From Zwartia hollandica (GTDB lineage: Bacteria > Pseudomonadota > Gammaproteobacteria > Burkholderiales > Burkholderiaceae_B), in assembly GCF_019923725.1 (NCBI RefSeq), contig NZ_JAHXRI010000010.1, forward strand, positions 62,001-126,000: a DNA stretch of 64,000 nucleotides, in the 5' to 3' direction. The notes beneath the pieces were generated by a model. That model did no database searches, had not been told where the DNA came from, and saw only the letters and a list, made by a program, of their open reading frames with translations. The position numbers and the translations under genes were made by a program. This document shows, piece by piece, positions 1-8,392 of the stretch (positions within the stretch are counted from its first letter, which is position 1; each line of letters opens with the position of its first letter).

Positions 1-316
1 CAAGCTGCTCGGGCGTCGCGCGATCCTGTTGGGCACGCATATGCATCAACTGCGCTGCATGATTCCATTCGTATAAAGCTTCGCGTTGCTCCATGCCGTC
101 GTAGCACTGCAAGCGCACCAGTGGACGTTGCAACACGTTGGACAACGCTTTTGCGAGCTCTGTTTTACCGACACCGGGCTCGCCTTCCAACAACAAGGGG
201 CGTTGTAGGGTCAGGCATAAATAGACAGCAGTCGCCAAGCGTCGTTCGGCCAAGTAACCAACTGAAGCAAGCGCTTCAGTTAACGCTTGTACCGAACCGA
301 CGCTTTGTTGCGACAC
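1..316 (-). CDS. MoxR-type AAA+ ATPase, C-terminus cut by window edge
   Basis: The first 105 codons of a minus-strand gene are present; the rest lies beyond base 1. Translation from a GTG at 316 gives a Walker A motif, EGEPGVGKTELAKAL, around residue 40, followed by VRLQCYDGMEQREALYEW, which is typical of MoxR/CoxD-like AAA+ ATPases. In aerobic-type CO dehydrogenase operons such ATPases help insert or mature the metal cofactor. The start is one base after the stop codon of the flavoprotein gene upstream, so it belongs to the same transcript as the three hydroxylase subunits. Family assignment is firm; the specific role (CoxD-like maturation) is inferred from the neighbours. Confidence 0.85.
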   Translation of the reverse strand, partial: MSQQSVGSVQALTEALASVGYLAERRLATAVYLCLTLQRPLLLEGEPGVGKTELAKALSNVLQRPLVRLQCYDGMEQREALYEWNHAAQLMHMRAQQDRATPEQL

Positions 317-317
317 G

Positions 318-1115
318 TTAGGCGAGTGCTTGCTGGACCGCAACACGCGTCTGGACTTTGATGAGCTGGGCGCGATAGCTGGCTGAGGCATGAATATCGC
401 TATTGAGCTCAGCGTCATCCACCGCGACACCCGCAACCGCCTCCGGTGCAAAGTTTTTAGTCAATGCAGCCTCAAGACCGGCATGACGAAACACCCCGCT
501 TGATGCGCCGGTGATCGCAACACGCACACCTTGTGCTGTATCAGCCACAAACACGCCCACCATCGCAAAACGCGAGGCTGCTTGCTTGAACTTTGCATAC
601 GCCGCACGCTTAGGGATGGGAAAGCTCACCGCAGTAATGAGCTCTCCGGGATTCAACGCTGTGGCGTACATGCCTTGAAAGAAGTCTTGCGCACTGATCT
701 TACGGGCATCGGTATGAACCGTTGCGCCTAAGGCGAGCAAGGCACTGGGGTAACACGCGGCAGGGTCGTTGTTGGCAACTGAACCGCCCATCGTTCCCAT
801 TGCACGTACTTGTCGATCGCCAATACCACCCGCCAAAGCCGCCAGAGCTGGAAGGTGTTGTTTCACCAAGGCGTTGTTCTCGACATCGCAATGTTTGGTC
901 ATCGCGCCAATCACCAGTTGATCGCCCTCTTTACGCACGCCCACAAGTTCTGGGATTAAGCGCAAATCCACGAGTTGCTCTGGTTGCATTAGGCGCTGCT
1001 TCATCGAAGCCAACAGGGTTTGACCACCAGCCAAGGCTTGCCCACCAGCTTGCACTAGCTTGCTTGCTTCGGCCAGAGTTTTCGGATGCTCATAGTTGAA
1101 TGCATACATATCCAA
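318..1115 (-). CDS. Medium (FAD-binding) subunit of CO-dehydrogenase/xanthine-dehydrogenase-type hydroxylase
   Basis: The 265-residue protein begins with FNYEHPKTLAEASKLV and carries the FAD-binding signatures LAGGQTLLASMKQRL (about residues 30-44) and TMGGSVANNDPAA (about 107-119), as in CoxM-type subunits. The length is normal for the family. It passes electrons from the 2Fe-2S subunit to FAD. It follows the large-subunit gene by 7 bp and precedes the MoxR gene by 1 bp. The order small-large-medium is the arrangement usually seen with form II enzymes. The substrate cannot be told from this subunit. Confidence 0.93.
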   Translation of the reverse strand: MDMYAFNYEHPKTLAEASKLVQAGGQALAGGQTLLASMKQRLMQPEQLVDLRLIPELVGVRKEGDQLVIGAMTKHCDVENNALVKQHLPALAALAGGIGDRQVRAMGTMGGSVANNDPAACYPSALLALGATVHTDARKISAQDFFQGMYATALNPGELITAVSFPIPKRAAYAKFKQAASRFAMVGVFVADTAQGVRVAITGASSGVFRHAGLEAALTKNFAPEAVAGVAVDDAELNSDIHASASYRAQLIKVQTRVAVQQALA

Positions 1116-1122
1116 TTTCTCC

Positions 1123-3498
1123 TTAGGCTTTCACAGCTTGAATGGCTTGCCACACGCGGTGTGGGGTCGCAGGCATATCGATGTCTTTCACACCCAAGGG
1201 TGCTAAGGCATCCAACACTGCATTGATAATCGCGGGAGGCGAGCCAATCGCACCGGCTTCCCCGCAACCTTTGGTACCAAGCGGGTTGTGCGTGCACGGT
1301 GTGCAAACATGACCGATCTTGAACTCTGGGAAATCATCCGCGCGCGGCATGGCGTAGTCCATGAAAGAACCCGTCAGCAACTGCCCTGTTTCGCGGTCAT
1401 AGACGCAGTTCTCAATGAGCGCCTGTCCGATGCCTTGCACCAAACCACCATGCACCTGACCTTCCACAATCATCGGGTTGATGATCGTGCCAAAGTCATC
1501 GACGGCGGTGAAGCGGTCTAAGCGGACCACGCCCGTTTCAGGGTCGATTTCCACCTCGGCAATGTAGGTGCCCGAAGGGAACGTAAAGTTAGTGGGATCG
1601 TAGAAGGCGGTTTCATTCAAACCAGGCTCTAAGGTCTCTAACGGATAGTTGTGCGGGACGTAGGCTGTGAGTGCCACGGTACCAAACGCAATCTTCTTGT
1701 CGGTTCCGCGCACAGTAAATTCACCGTTCGCAAAATCGATGTCGGTGTCAGAGGCTTCCAGTAAATGAGCTGCAATCTTTTTGGCCTTGGCTTCGATCTT
1801 ATCCAAAGCCTTCATGATGGCCGCACCACCCACGGAGATCGAACGCGAGCCGTACGTACCCATCCCAAAGGGCACGCGTCCGGTATCACCGTGCACGATA
1901 TCGACCGCATCCACAGCGATGCCCAAGCGCGAAGCCACCACCTGCGCAAAAGTCGTTTCATGACCTTGGCCATGGCTATGCGAGCCCGTAAAGACTGTCA
2001 CGCTACCGGTTGGGTGTACGCGGACTTCACCGCATTCAAACAAGCCAGCGCGCGCGCCCAAGGCACCCGCAATATTGCTTGGTGCAAGACCGCAAGCTTC
2101 GATGTAGCTCGAGTAACCAATCCCACGCAATTTGCCTTGGGCTTTGCTAGCCGCCTGTCGCGCTTTAAATCCCGCCACATCGGCCAGTTTCTGCGAAGCA
2201 TCCATGCAGGCAACGTAATCGCCAATATCGTATTGAAGCGCCACAGGTGTCTGATACGGGAACTGGGTAATGAAGTTGCGACGACGGATCTCGTCTTGTG
2301 ACAGCCCAAGTTCAAATGCTGCACGGCTAACAATACGCTCGAGCAAGTACGTTGCCTCAGGGCGTCCCGCGCCACGATAGGCATCGACAGGTGCGGTGTT
2401 GGTAAACCAGGCATCCACCTCGGCATAGACCAGCGGTGTCGTGTATTGCCCAGCCAACAAGGTTGCGTACAAAATTGTTGGGACGCAAGTTGAGAATGTA
2501 GAGAGATAAGCTCCTAAGTTTGCGTCGGTATGCACACGCAAGGCTAAGAATTTGCCATCTTTATCGATCGCAAGCTCAGCATGGCTTGAGTGATCCCGGC
2601 CGTGCGCATCTGACAAGAACGCCTCGCCTCGCTCACATATCCACTTGATGTTCCGATTGAGCTTTTTAGAGGCCCAGGTTAGGCAAACATCTTCTGCGTA
2701 CAAATAGATCTTTGAACCAAAGCCACCGCCTACATCCGGAGCAATCACTCTAACTTTATGCTCAGGCAGACCCATCACGAACGCTGTCATCAACAAGCGT
2801 TCAACGTGTGGGTTCTGGTTTGAAACGTACAACGTATAGTCATCGTTTGCGCGACTATAAGAACCAATCGCAGCGCGCGGCTCCATCGCGTTCGGCACGA
2901 GACGGTTATTAATCAGATCTAGTTTGGTGATATGCGCAGCACCGTTAAAGGCTGCATCGACTTGGGCTTTGTCGCCAATCGCCCATTTGTAGCAATGGTT
3001 GTCTGGTGCGATATCGTGCAGTGCTGCACCACCCTTCGCATCACGCACATCGACGACTGCCGACAAGGGCTCGTAATCGACTTCGACCAACTCGGCTGCA
3101 TTCTTTGCTTGCTCAAGCGTTTCAGCTACGACCATTACAACGTGGTCACCCACGTAGCGCACTTTATCCAATGCCAAAATAGGATGTGGCGGCTCTTTCA
3201 TGGGCTGGCCGTCTGTGCTGGTGATTAACCAGCCGCAAGGCAAGCCGTTGATCTTATCGTTCGCAACATCTTTGCCCTCGAGCACGCCAATCACACCAGG
3301 GGCGCTTTTAGCTGCACTCGTATTGACGCTCTTGACGAGCGCGTGTGCGTGCGGTGAACGCACAAACACGGCATGTGCCATGCGTGGCAGAGTAATGTCG
3401 TCGGTATATTGACCAGCGCCAGTCAGGAAACGGTAGTCTTCTTTACGCAAGACTGACTCACCAATGTGTGGCAACTTCGCGAAATCATTTGCACCCAT
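1123..3498 (-). CDS. Large molybdopterin subunit, form II CoxL-like aerobic-type dehydrogenase
   Basis: The 791-residue protein has the full molybdenum hydroxylase architecture. The N-terminal a/b-hammerhead begins near [12 protein letters not shown]. The cofactor loops include DVGGGFGSK (about 255-263) and a C-terminal GCGEAG in which E747 is the expected catalytic glutamate. The active-site loop reads AYRGAGR (373-379). This is the signature of form II (putative) CO dehydrogenases; bona fide form I CO dehydrogenases have AYRCSFR with the catalytic cysteine. The enzyme may therefore hydroxylate another small organic substrate. Small- and medium-subunit genes flank it in one operon. The acyl-CoA ligase transcribed in the opposite direction about 1.8 kb away may act in the same pathway, which is inference only. 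Confidence 0.93.
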   Translation of the reverse strand: MGANDFAKLPHIGESVLRKEDYRFLTGAGQYTDDITLPRMAHAVFVRSPHAHALVKSVNTSAAKSAPGVIGVLEGKDVANDKINGLPCGWLITSTDGQPMKEPPHPILALDKVRYVGDHVVMVVAETLEQAKNAAELVEVDYEPLSAVVDVRDAKGGAALHDIAPDNHCYKWAIGDKAQVDAAFNGAAHITKLDLINNRLVPNAMEPRAAIGSYSRANDDYTLYVSNQNPHVERLLMTAFVMGLPEHKVRVIAPDVGGGFGSKIYLYAEDVCLTWASKKLNRNIKWICERGEAFLSDAHGRDHSSHAELAIDKDGKFLALRVHTDANLGAYLSTFSTCVPTILYATLLAGQYTTPLVYAEVDAWFTNTAPVDAYRGAGRPEATYLLERIVSRAAFELGLSQDEIRRRNFITQFPYQTPVALQYDIGDYVACMDASQKLADVAGFKARQAASKAQGKLRGIGYSSYIEACGLAPSNIAGALGARAGLFECGEVRVHPTGSVTVFTGSHSHGQGHETTFAQVVASRLGIAVDAVDIVHGDTGRVPFGMGTYGSRSISVGGAAIMKALDKIEAKAKKIAAHLLEASDTDIDFANGEFTVRGTDKKIAFGTVALTAYVPHNYPLETLEPGLNETAFYDPTNFTFPSGTYIAEVEIDPETGVVRLDRFTAVDDFGTIINPMIVEGQVHGGLVQGIGQALIENCVYDRETGQLLTGSFMDYAMPRADDFPEFKIGHVCTPCTHNPLGTKGCGEAGAIGSPPAIINAVLDALAPLGVKDIDMPATPHRVWQAIQAVKA

Positions 3499-3508
3499 GT
3501 TCGTCTCC

Positions 3509-3982
3509 TTAAGCTTTCATGGCGGCAGCACCTTGCTGCACAGCCTTGACGATGTTTTGATAACCGGTGCAACGACAAATATTGCCTTCTAGTTGCTCGC
3601 GGATCTGTTGTGCGGTTGGATTAGGATGCTTGCGGCAGATATCCACTGCATTCATCACCATACCGGGGGTGCAATAGCCGCACTGCAAACCGTGGCAATC
3701 TTTAAAGGCCGCTTGCATCGGGTGCATCGTGCCATCGGCTTGCGCCAAGCCTTCGATGGTCGAGATCTCGGCACCCTGCGCTTGTGCCAGCAGCACGTTG
3801 CAAGATTTGATTGCATTGCCATTCATCAAAACTGTGCAGGCACCACACTGCGCGGTGTCACAGCCGACGTGGGTACCGGTCAGGTTGAGGTGCTCTCGCA
3901 GCGCCTGAACAAGCAAGGTGTTGGGTGCGGCGGTCAGTGTCACTGCCTGCCCGTTCACCGTTAGTTGGATCTGCATCATCAA
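3509..3982 (-). CDS. Small 2Fe-2S subunit of the molybdenum hydroxylase (CoxS-like)
   Basis: This 157-residue protein contains both expected iron-sulfur cluster motifs. The plant-type ferredoxin cluster uses C41, C46, C49 and C61 ([16 protein letters not shown]). The C-terminal helical-domain cluster uses C101, C104, C136 and C138 ([11 protein letters not shown] and [13 protein letters not shown]). All eight cysteines are intact. It is the first gene of the operon that runs leftwards through the large and medium subunits to the MoxR ATPase; the large-subunit gene follows after 10 bp. The translation starts MMMQIQL, so initiation could be at any of three adjacent ATG codons. Confidence 0.95.
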   Translation of the reverse strand: MMMQIQLTVNGQAVTLTAAPNTLLVQALREHLNLTGTHVGCDTAQCGACTVLMNGNAIKSCNVLLAQAQGAEISTIEGLAQADGTMHPMQAAFKDCHGLQCGYCTPGMVMNAVDICRKHPNPTAQQIREQLEGNICRCTGYQNIVKAVQQGAAAMKA

Positions 3983-4043
3983 GCGGTCTCCTCAGGTAAC
4001 TAAGTAAAGTTTTAATGCCAGCCATATGGTTGATCGAGTCTAT

Positions 4044-4083
4044 ACCGGTTTATGCTGAGAACCAATCCAGTAATACCCTAGAG
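4044..4083. repeat. 40-bp direct repeat, copy 1, left of fic
   Basis: These 40 bases are identical to 5266-5305, with no mismatch when compared base by base. The two copies bracket the Fic gene. The copy starts ACCGGTTTATGC and ends ACCCTAGAG. Copy 1 lies between the 5' end of the small-subunit gene and the 3' end of fic. Confidence 0.97.
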
Positions 4084-4104
4084 ATGACCACCACAAAGGC
4101 GGCG

Positions 4105-5226
4105 CTACCGAGCGAGCAACAACTCGTAACTCGTGCTGCGGCCGCTGGCCGCTGACTTCTTCAACGCGCCACGCTCGACGAGCTCAGTGATGTCACGCAA
4201 CGCAGTGTCTTGTGAGCACTTCGCGATAGCACCCCATTTTGTCGTGGTGAGCTTGCCTTCAAAGCCATCGAGCAATTTATTGAGCAACTTAAGCTGCCTT
4301 GCATTGAAAGGCAGCCCTGCCTGCTGTTGCCAGAAACGCGCCTTTGCAAGGACAGACTCAAGCGTCTGTTCAGCACCCTGAATTGCTCTTAACAAGCAGG
4401 ACAGAAACCATTCAAGCCAACCGGTGACATCCATCCCACCTTTCTGCGTGGCTTCTAAGCGCTCGTAGTAAGCCTTGCGCTCTTTTTGAATCTGGGCCGA
4501 CAGACTGTAGTAGCGATAGCTACTGTTCTCTGCACGCGCAAGTGCCATGTCGCCGACAGCGCGTGCGATGCGGCCATTGCCGTCATCAAAGGGATGAATC
4601 GTCACAAACCAAAGATGTGCAAGCCCTGCGCGAAGGACGGGGTCCTCGGCTTGAGTGTGATTGAACCACTTTAGAAATTCTGCCATCTCAGCATCTAACA
4701 CTGAAGCCGCTGGCGCTTGATAGTGAATCGTTTGACGGTGCAGAGGTCCGGATACAACCTGCATCGCGCCCAACGCATCATCGCGCCAGGCTCCAACTTT
4801 GATGGTGGCGAGCCCGCTGTAGCCAGTTGGAAACAGGGCCGCATGCCAGCCAAAGAGTCGCTCGGCAGTCAACGGCATGCGATGGCGCTGGGTCGCATCC
4901 AGCACCATATCCACCACACCTTCAACCTGTCGATCTGTCGGCGCCAAACCACCGATGTCTACTCCTAGACGGCGCGCAATTGAAGAGCGTACCGAGTCAG
5001 CATTGAGTATTTCACCCTCGATTTCGCTGGTATTGAGCACGTCTTCGGTCAAGATTCGCAATAAGGCTTGATCGCGTAGATCTAGTCCTAGGTCGACCAT
5101 TCGGCCTAACAAGTAACCCTGGGCCCTATGCACTTGCGCAAGCAATGTCGCCAGCCGCTTGGTGTCAAACACCCAGTGCGGCCAGTCGCGTTGCTGCCAA
5201 ATATAGCGTTTATCTCCGCTTTTCAT
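4105..5226 (-). CDS. Fic family protein with DUF4172 N-terminus
   Basis: The 373-residue protein starts with a DUF4172-like segment (YIWQQRDWPHWVFD). It carries an inhibitory-helix motif of the (S/T)xxxE(G/N) type in NTSEIEGEIL near residue 70. Its catalytic Fic motif is HPFDDGNGRIAR near residue 213, with histidine, acidic and both glycine/arginine positions intact. A winged-helix-like C-terminus (LNKLLDGFEGKLTTTKW) follows. Fic enzymes usually transfer AMP to protein hydroxyl groups; an inhibitory helix on the N-terminal side marks self-inhibited class II proteins. The gene sits alone between two oppositely oriented metabolic transcription units and is bracketed by perfect 40-bp direct repeats, so it looks inserted. 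The target is unknown. Confidence 0.92.
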   Translation of the reverse strand: MKSGDKRYIWQQRDWPHWVFDTKRLATLLAQVHRAQGYLLGRMVDLGLDLRDQALLRILTEDVLNTSEIEGEILNADSVRSSIARRLGVDIGGLAPTDRQVEGVVDMVLDATQRHRMPLTAERLFGWHAALFPTGYSGLATIKVGAWRDDALGAMQVVSGPLHRQTIHYQAPAASVLDAEMAEFLKWFNHTQAEDPVLRAGLAHLWFVTIHPFDDGNGRIARAVGDMALARAENSSYRYYSLSAQIQKERKAYYERLEATQKGGMDVTGWLEWFLSCLLRAIQGAEQTLESVLAKARFWQQQAGLPFNARQLKLLNKLLDGFEGKLTTTKWGAIAKCSQDTALRDITELVERGALKKSAASGRSTSYELLLAR

Positions 5227-5265
5227 GCGGAGATTATGAGGCCTATTCTCCGCAAGGTCAAGGAG

Positions 5266-5305
5266 ACCGGTTTATGCTGAGAACCAATCCAGTAATACCC
5301 TAGAG
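5266..5305. repeat. 40-bp direct repeat, copy 2, right of fic
   Basis: This is a perfect copy of 4044-4083. It ends 9 bp before the start codon of the acyl-CoA ligase, so it makes up the ligase leader. The start-to-start distance between copies is 1222 bp, which is the fic unit. Removing one copy plus fic would restore a simple divergent intergenic region between the hydroxylase operon and the ligase. Confidence 0.97.
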
Positions 5306-5314
5306 CTTAGCGCT

Positions 5315-6841
5315 ATGAATATTGCAAAACCATTTCTACTGAGAGCCCTCAGTCACCCCCACTTAAACGCCGTGACGCATCGAGGGCAAACGGTGTCCTA
5401 TGGGCAATTAGCCGCACGCATCCTCGGGCTCGCCAGTACCTTACAGCAGACTTACCAACTAAAGCCAGGCGATCGTGTCGTACTTTGCATGGAAAATCGT
5501 CGCGAATTTCTTGAGGTGTTGTTTGCTTGCTGGGTTGCTGGACTGTGTGCGGTACCGGTTAATGCAAAGCTGCATCCCAAAGAGATCAAACCCATCGCTG
5601 AAGACAGCGGGGCAACCCTGCTTTTCACGACCGCTTCGCTCTACCCGGGACTGGCACTTGAGCTTGCCCAGGCCGTACCTAACTGCCTATTGATCAATGT
5701 CGACAACGCACAGTACGAGGCCGACGTGCAAGTGCCACCAACCTCTTGCGCAAGCGTAAGACCTGACGACTTAGCCTGGATCTTCTACACAAGCGGGACC
5801 ACGGGTATACCCAAAGGTGCAATGCTGTCCCACCGAAACTTAATGATGATGTGTTTGCAATATTGCACCGATATCGATCAAGTGATCGCCGGGCAAACCA
5901 TGCTGCATGTTGCCCCACTGTCGCACGGTTCGGGTCTGTATGCCCTGCCCCATCTATTTGCCGGTGGGCATCAAGTGATTGAAGACGCGTTTACGACCGA
6001 TATTGTGTTTGAGTCTTTTAAGCGCTTTCCTGGTGTGTCGATGTTTGCAGCACCAACAATGTTGTCACGCTTAGTGCGTTCGTCTAACGGCATCAGCAAT
6101 CCGGCGGGCAATCTATTGACCATCCATTATGGTGGTGGCCCGATGTATGTGAGCGATTTGCTCAAGACTCTCGAGCTTTTTGGGCCGAAGCTTTATCAAG
6201 TCTATGGTCAAGGGGAAAGCCCAATGACCATCGCAGGTTTATCGAAACAAGACCATGAAGGTTCGATGGATACGGCACACCTCGCGCGCCTAGCCTCTTG
6301 CGGCACGGCACGTACGGGCGTCGAGATGCGCGTAGTTGACGAGCACGGCGCAGACGTCCCGCCTGGCGAGTTAGGTGAAGTGATCACCCGCAGCGATACC
6401 CGTATGCTTGGCTATTGGAATAACGCCAAAGCCACGGCTGCTGCCATACGCGATGGTTGGCTATGGACGGGCGACATCGGTACCATGAACGAGCTCGGTT
6501 ATCTGACCCTGCGGGATCGCTCTAAAGATATGATCATCCGAGGTGGCAGCAACATCTACCCACGCGAGATCGAAGAAGTGTTGTTGCGTCACCCCGCTAT
6601 CGTCGAAGTCTCTGTGATCGGCCGAGAGCACGCAGATCTTGGTGAAGAACCCATCGCTTTTGTCGTTGTAAGAGCAGAGCACGAAATCACAAGCGACGAA
6701 ATGGACGCACTATGTCTAGAAAATATGGCACGCTTTAAGCGACCACGAGAATATGTTTTCGTAGATAGCTTGCCGAAGAATAACTATGGAAAAATCTTAA
6801 AGACGGAGCTGCGAAAGACGCTGAAGGGCAAAGTGAAATAG
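5315..6841 (+). CDS. AMP-dependent acyl-CoA synthetase/ligase
   Basis: The 508-residue protein has the standard ANL-superfamily motifs in order: the P-loop YTSGTTGIPKGAML (158-171), YGQGE of the adenine-binding region, GWLWTGDIG, and RGGSNIYPREIEEVL at the hinge. The C-terminal KNNYGKILKTELR contains the catalytic lysine. It should activate a carboxylic acid as the acyl-adenylate and then the CoA thioester in the cytosol. The substrate cannot be read from sequence. It faces away from the molybdenum hydroxylase operon and may share a pathway with it (hydroxylation, then CoA activation), although fic now separates them. Its leader is one copy of the 40-bp repeat. Confidence 0.93.
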   Translation: MNIAKPFLLRALSHPHLNAVTHRGQTVSYGQLAARILGLASTLQQTYQLKPGDRVVLCMENRREFLEVLFACWVAGLCAVPVNAKLHPKEIKPIAEDSGATLLFTTASLYPGLALELAQAVPNCLLINVDNAQYEADVQVPPTSCASVRPDDLAWIFYTSGTTGIPKGAMLSHRNLMMMCLQYCTDIDQVIAGQTMLHVAPLSHGSGLYALPHLFAGGHQVIEDAFTTDIVFESFKRFPGVSMFAAPTMLSRLVRSSNGISNPAGNLLTIHYGGGPMYVSDLLKTLELFGPKLYQVYGQGESPMTIAGLSKQDHEGSMDTAHLARLASCGTARTGVEMRVVDEHGADVPPGELGEVITRSDTRMLGYWNNAKATAAAIRDGWLWTGDIGTMNELGYLTLRDRSKDMIIRGGSNIYPREIEEVLLRHPAIVEVSVIGREHADLGEEPIAFVVVRAEHEITSDEMDALCLENMARFKRPREYVFVDSLPKNNYGKILKTELRKTLKGKVK

Positions 6842-6898
6842 GTTATGAAGGGGGTATGGAGGAATTCTCGCAAAATCACGCAAAGCACTTTCTTATTG

Positions 6899-6928
6899 TT
6901 GACTGCTGAAAACTAACCACCTTATAAG
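6899..6928 (+). promoter_or_regulatory. Sigma-70-type promoter for the RiPP-like precursor gene
   Basis: TTGACT at 6899-6904 is separated by 17 bp from TTATAA at 6922-6927 (TATAAG one base further). This is a close match to -35 and -10 consensus elements. It lies about 75 bp upstream of the small precursor ORF and points towards it. Two direct copies of CACTAGT (6934-6940 and 6952-6958) follow in the presumed leader and could be an operator, which is speculative. Confidence 0.65.
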
Positions 6929-7003
6929 AAAGGCACTAGTCAGCTACCACTCACTAGTTCCCCATGACCACACGGAGATGGGTATACAACCTTGGAGTTA
7001 ATA

Positions 7004-7135
7004 ATGAATATTGAACTCGATGAAGTAGTTGTTCAGAGTATTTCTGACGATGCACTGGAACAAGCTGCGGGCGACTCGAAAGGCGGACAAATCAACTACA
7101 CCATGGTCAAAAGCTACGCAGGGTGTAACTGCTAG
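7004..7135 (+). CDS. 43-residue RiPP-like precursor peptide (candidate)
   Basis: ATG at 7004 is preceded by GGAG with 6-bp spacing and opens a 43-codon frame ending in TAG at 7133. The first 23 residues are acidic and end ISDDALEQAAG, which resembles the helical leader ends of many bacteriocin-type precursors (for example LExxAG before cleavage). The remaining 20 residues, DSKGGQINYTMVKSYAGCNC, would be the core; an internal GG (27-28) offers an alternative cut. The C-terminus has two cysteines and a tyrosine. The gene has its own promoter, is followed by a hairpin-T-run, and then by an AurF-like oxygenase on the same strand, a layout typical of a precursor and its modifying enzyme. I do not recognise the peptide family. 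No leader peptidase or exporter is adjacent. Confidence 0.7.
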   Translation: MNIELDEVVVQSISDDALEQAAGDSKGGQINYTMVKSYAGCNC

Positions 7136-7159
7136 TCCCAATTAGACATTGAACCCCCT

Positions 7160-7192
7160 CCACTTGTAGATCGAGGTCTTCAAGTGGTTTTT
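7160..7192 (+). terminator. Intrinsic terminator/attenuator between precursor and oxygenase genes
   Basis: CCACTTG (7160-7166) pairs perfectly with CAAGTGG (7181-7187). An inner AGA/TCT pairing is possible, and five T residues follow at 7188-7192. Its position just after the small ORF and before the oxygenase fits partial termination, which would give more precursor than enzyme. Confidence 0.75.
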
Positions 7193-7224
7193 AGAGATAG
7201 TACTCTCGACGTTGGATTGATCTC

Positions 7225-8247
7225 TTGGACAAAAAAAATAGTTACGACGACTTGTGCGCCTATTCCGAGAAATTTTTAAACGACTGGGAGAATAAATCAA
7301 CGGTTCGCACACAAAAGCGCAGTCGATTTAGTAAACAGCTATTGGCGAAAGTCGAGTTTGCATATCACCTAAAATCCTATGCCCACTATCCTGAAGTACA
7401 AGCGCTTACAAAGAAACAGCTGCAGCCCTTTTACCTGCAAAGCTTTTGCGACATGTTGGGAACTGTCGCAATTTTTGAAGTTAGCTTCGTCACGGATCAA
7501 TGCGGCAAGTTAGCAACGCAGGATCTTGGGGTTGAGCTAAGCGACTCAGTCAAGCGAGCCGCTATCGCCATCGGCACCGACGAGATGTACCACGCGCTTG
7601 TCGCTCGGGAGCTGCTATCGGATATCAAAACGCTCACTGGCATGGAGCCAAGCCATATCGCAACCGGTGCAGTCAAGAAAAAATCTGTCGGTACTAAAAA
7701 AATTAAATCCTCTGGAGTGCAGCTTGCGCCACTGGATTACTTTAAAAGTGCGGTGCCGCCAAAACTACAAAACATTGCCGCAGCTATCGTGCTGTGCATC
7801 TCCGAAAATTCAGCAGTAGATGATCTGATTGTCATGGCAAGAAATGCCAATAAGGACAATCCAGCAGACCTCTATATTAGAGAACATCTGGCAGATGAGA
7901 GTCGCCACTCAGCTTTTTTTCAACGTTTGTTGAAATATATGTGGTCGATCGTGACAGAGAAAGATCGGATTGTTTTAGGCCGTGCTATCGCAGGTTATTT
8001 CGTTAAATATATTTCTTCGAACGAAGATCAACGCTATCGCGTTCACTACAACGAACTAAGACGCTTGGAATTATCTGAGCAGACTTGTCAAACCATTGCG
8101 CGAGAGGTCGCGCAGAATGAGTGCAACACACCACTCTATGATGTTGAATTCAACAAACCTGCAATGCAGTTAATGAAAATTGCCGGAGTGCATGATCATC
8201 TGCCAACCCGTCGATTATTTGTAAGAAATAACTTATTAGCCGCATGA
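7225..8247 (+). CDS. AurF-type diiron oxygenase, putative peptide-modifying enzyme
   Basis: The 340-residue frame begins at a TTG (7225); there is no ATG near the N-terminus and only a weak ribosome site. The sequence fits the p-aminobenzoate N-oxygenase AurF family of ferritin-like diiron enzymes. E85, E120, H123, E194, H221, E225 and H228 occupy the seven metal-ligand positions, in EVSFV, GTDEMYHA, SENSA and EHLADESRH. Their spacings match AurF (E101, E136, H139, E196, H223, E227, H230) everywhere except one longer loop between H123 and E194, which is Lys/Ser-rich. AurF enzymes oxidise arylamines. Here the only partner visible is the 43-residue peptide encoded upstream, so the substrate may be that peptide. 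Catalytic competence is well supported; the peptide substrate is inference. Confidence 0.85.
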   Translation: MDKKNSYDDLCAYSEKFLNDWENKSTVRTQKRSRFSKQLLAKVEFAYHLKSYAHYPEVQALTKKQLQPFYLQSFCDMLGTVAIFEVSFVTDQCGKLATQDLGVELSDSVKRAAIAIGTDEMYHALVARELLSDIKTLTGMEPSHIATGAVKKKSVGTKKIKSSGVQLAPLDYFKSAVPPKLQNIAAAIVLCISENSAVDDLIVMARNANKDNPADLYIREHLADESRHSAFFQRLLKYMWSIVTEKDRIVLGRAIAGYFVKYISSNEDQRYRVHYNELRRLELSEQTCQTIAREVAQNECNTPLYDVEFNKPAMQLMKIAGVHDHLPTRRLFVRNNLLAA

Positions 8248-8392
8248 ATCACTCGCGCTCACCACAGAAATCATAGAGCGGATTGATCAATTTATTACGT
8301 GTTTGGCCATACAAATGACGACACTCTTTGCCATTATTGGCTTACTCTCAAAGATTGCGAACATTTTCTAATTTTCAAAAGGCTCGAACACC

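Noticed and set aside
8271-8366. Possible 18-42 codon hydrophobic peptide between the oxygenase and DUF1993 genes (contains MTTLFAIIGLLSKIANIF)
   Set aside because: There is no ribosome site and the longer frame has no ATG. It might be a small immunity or leader peptide, but evidence is too weak.
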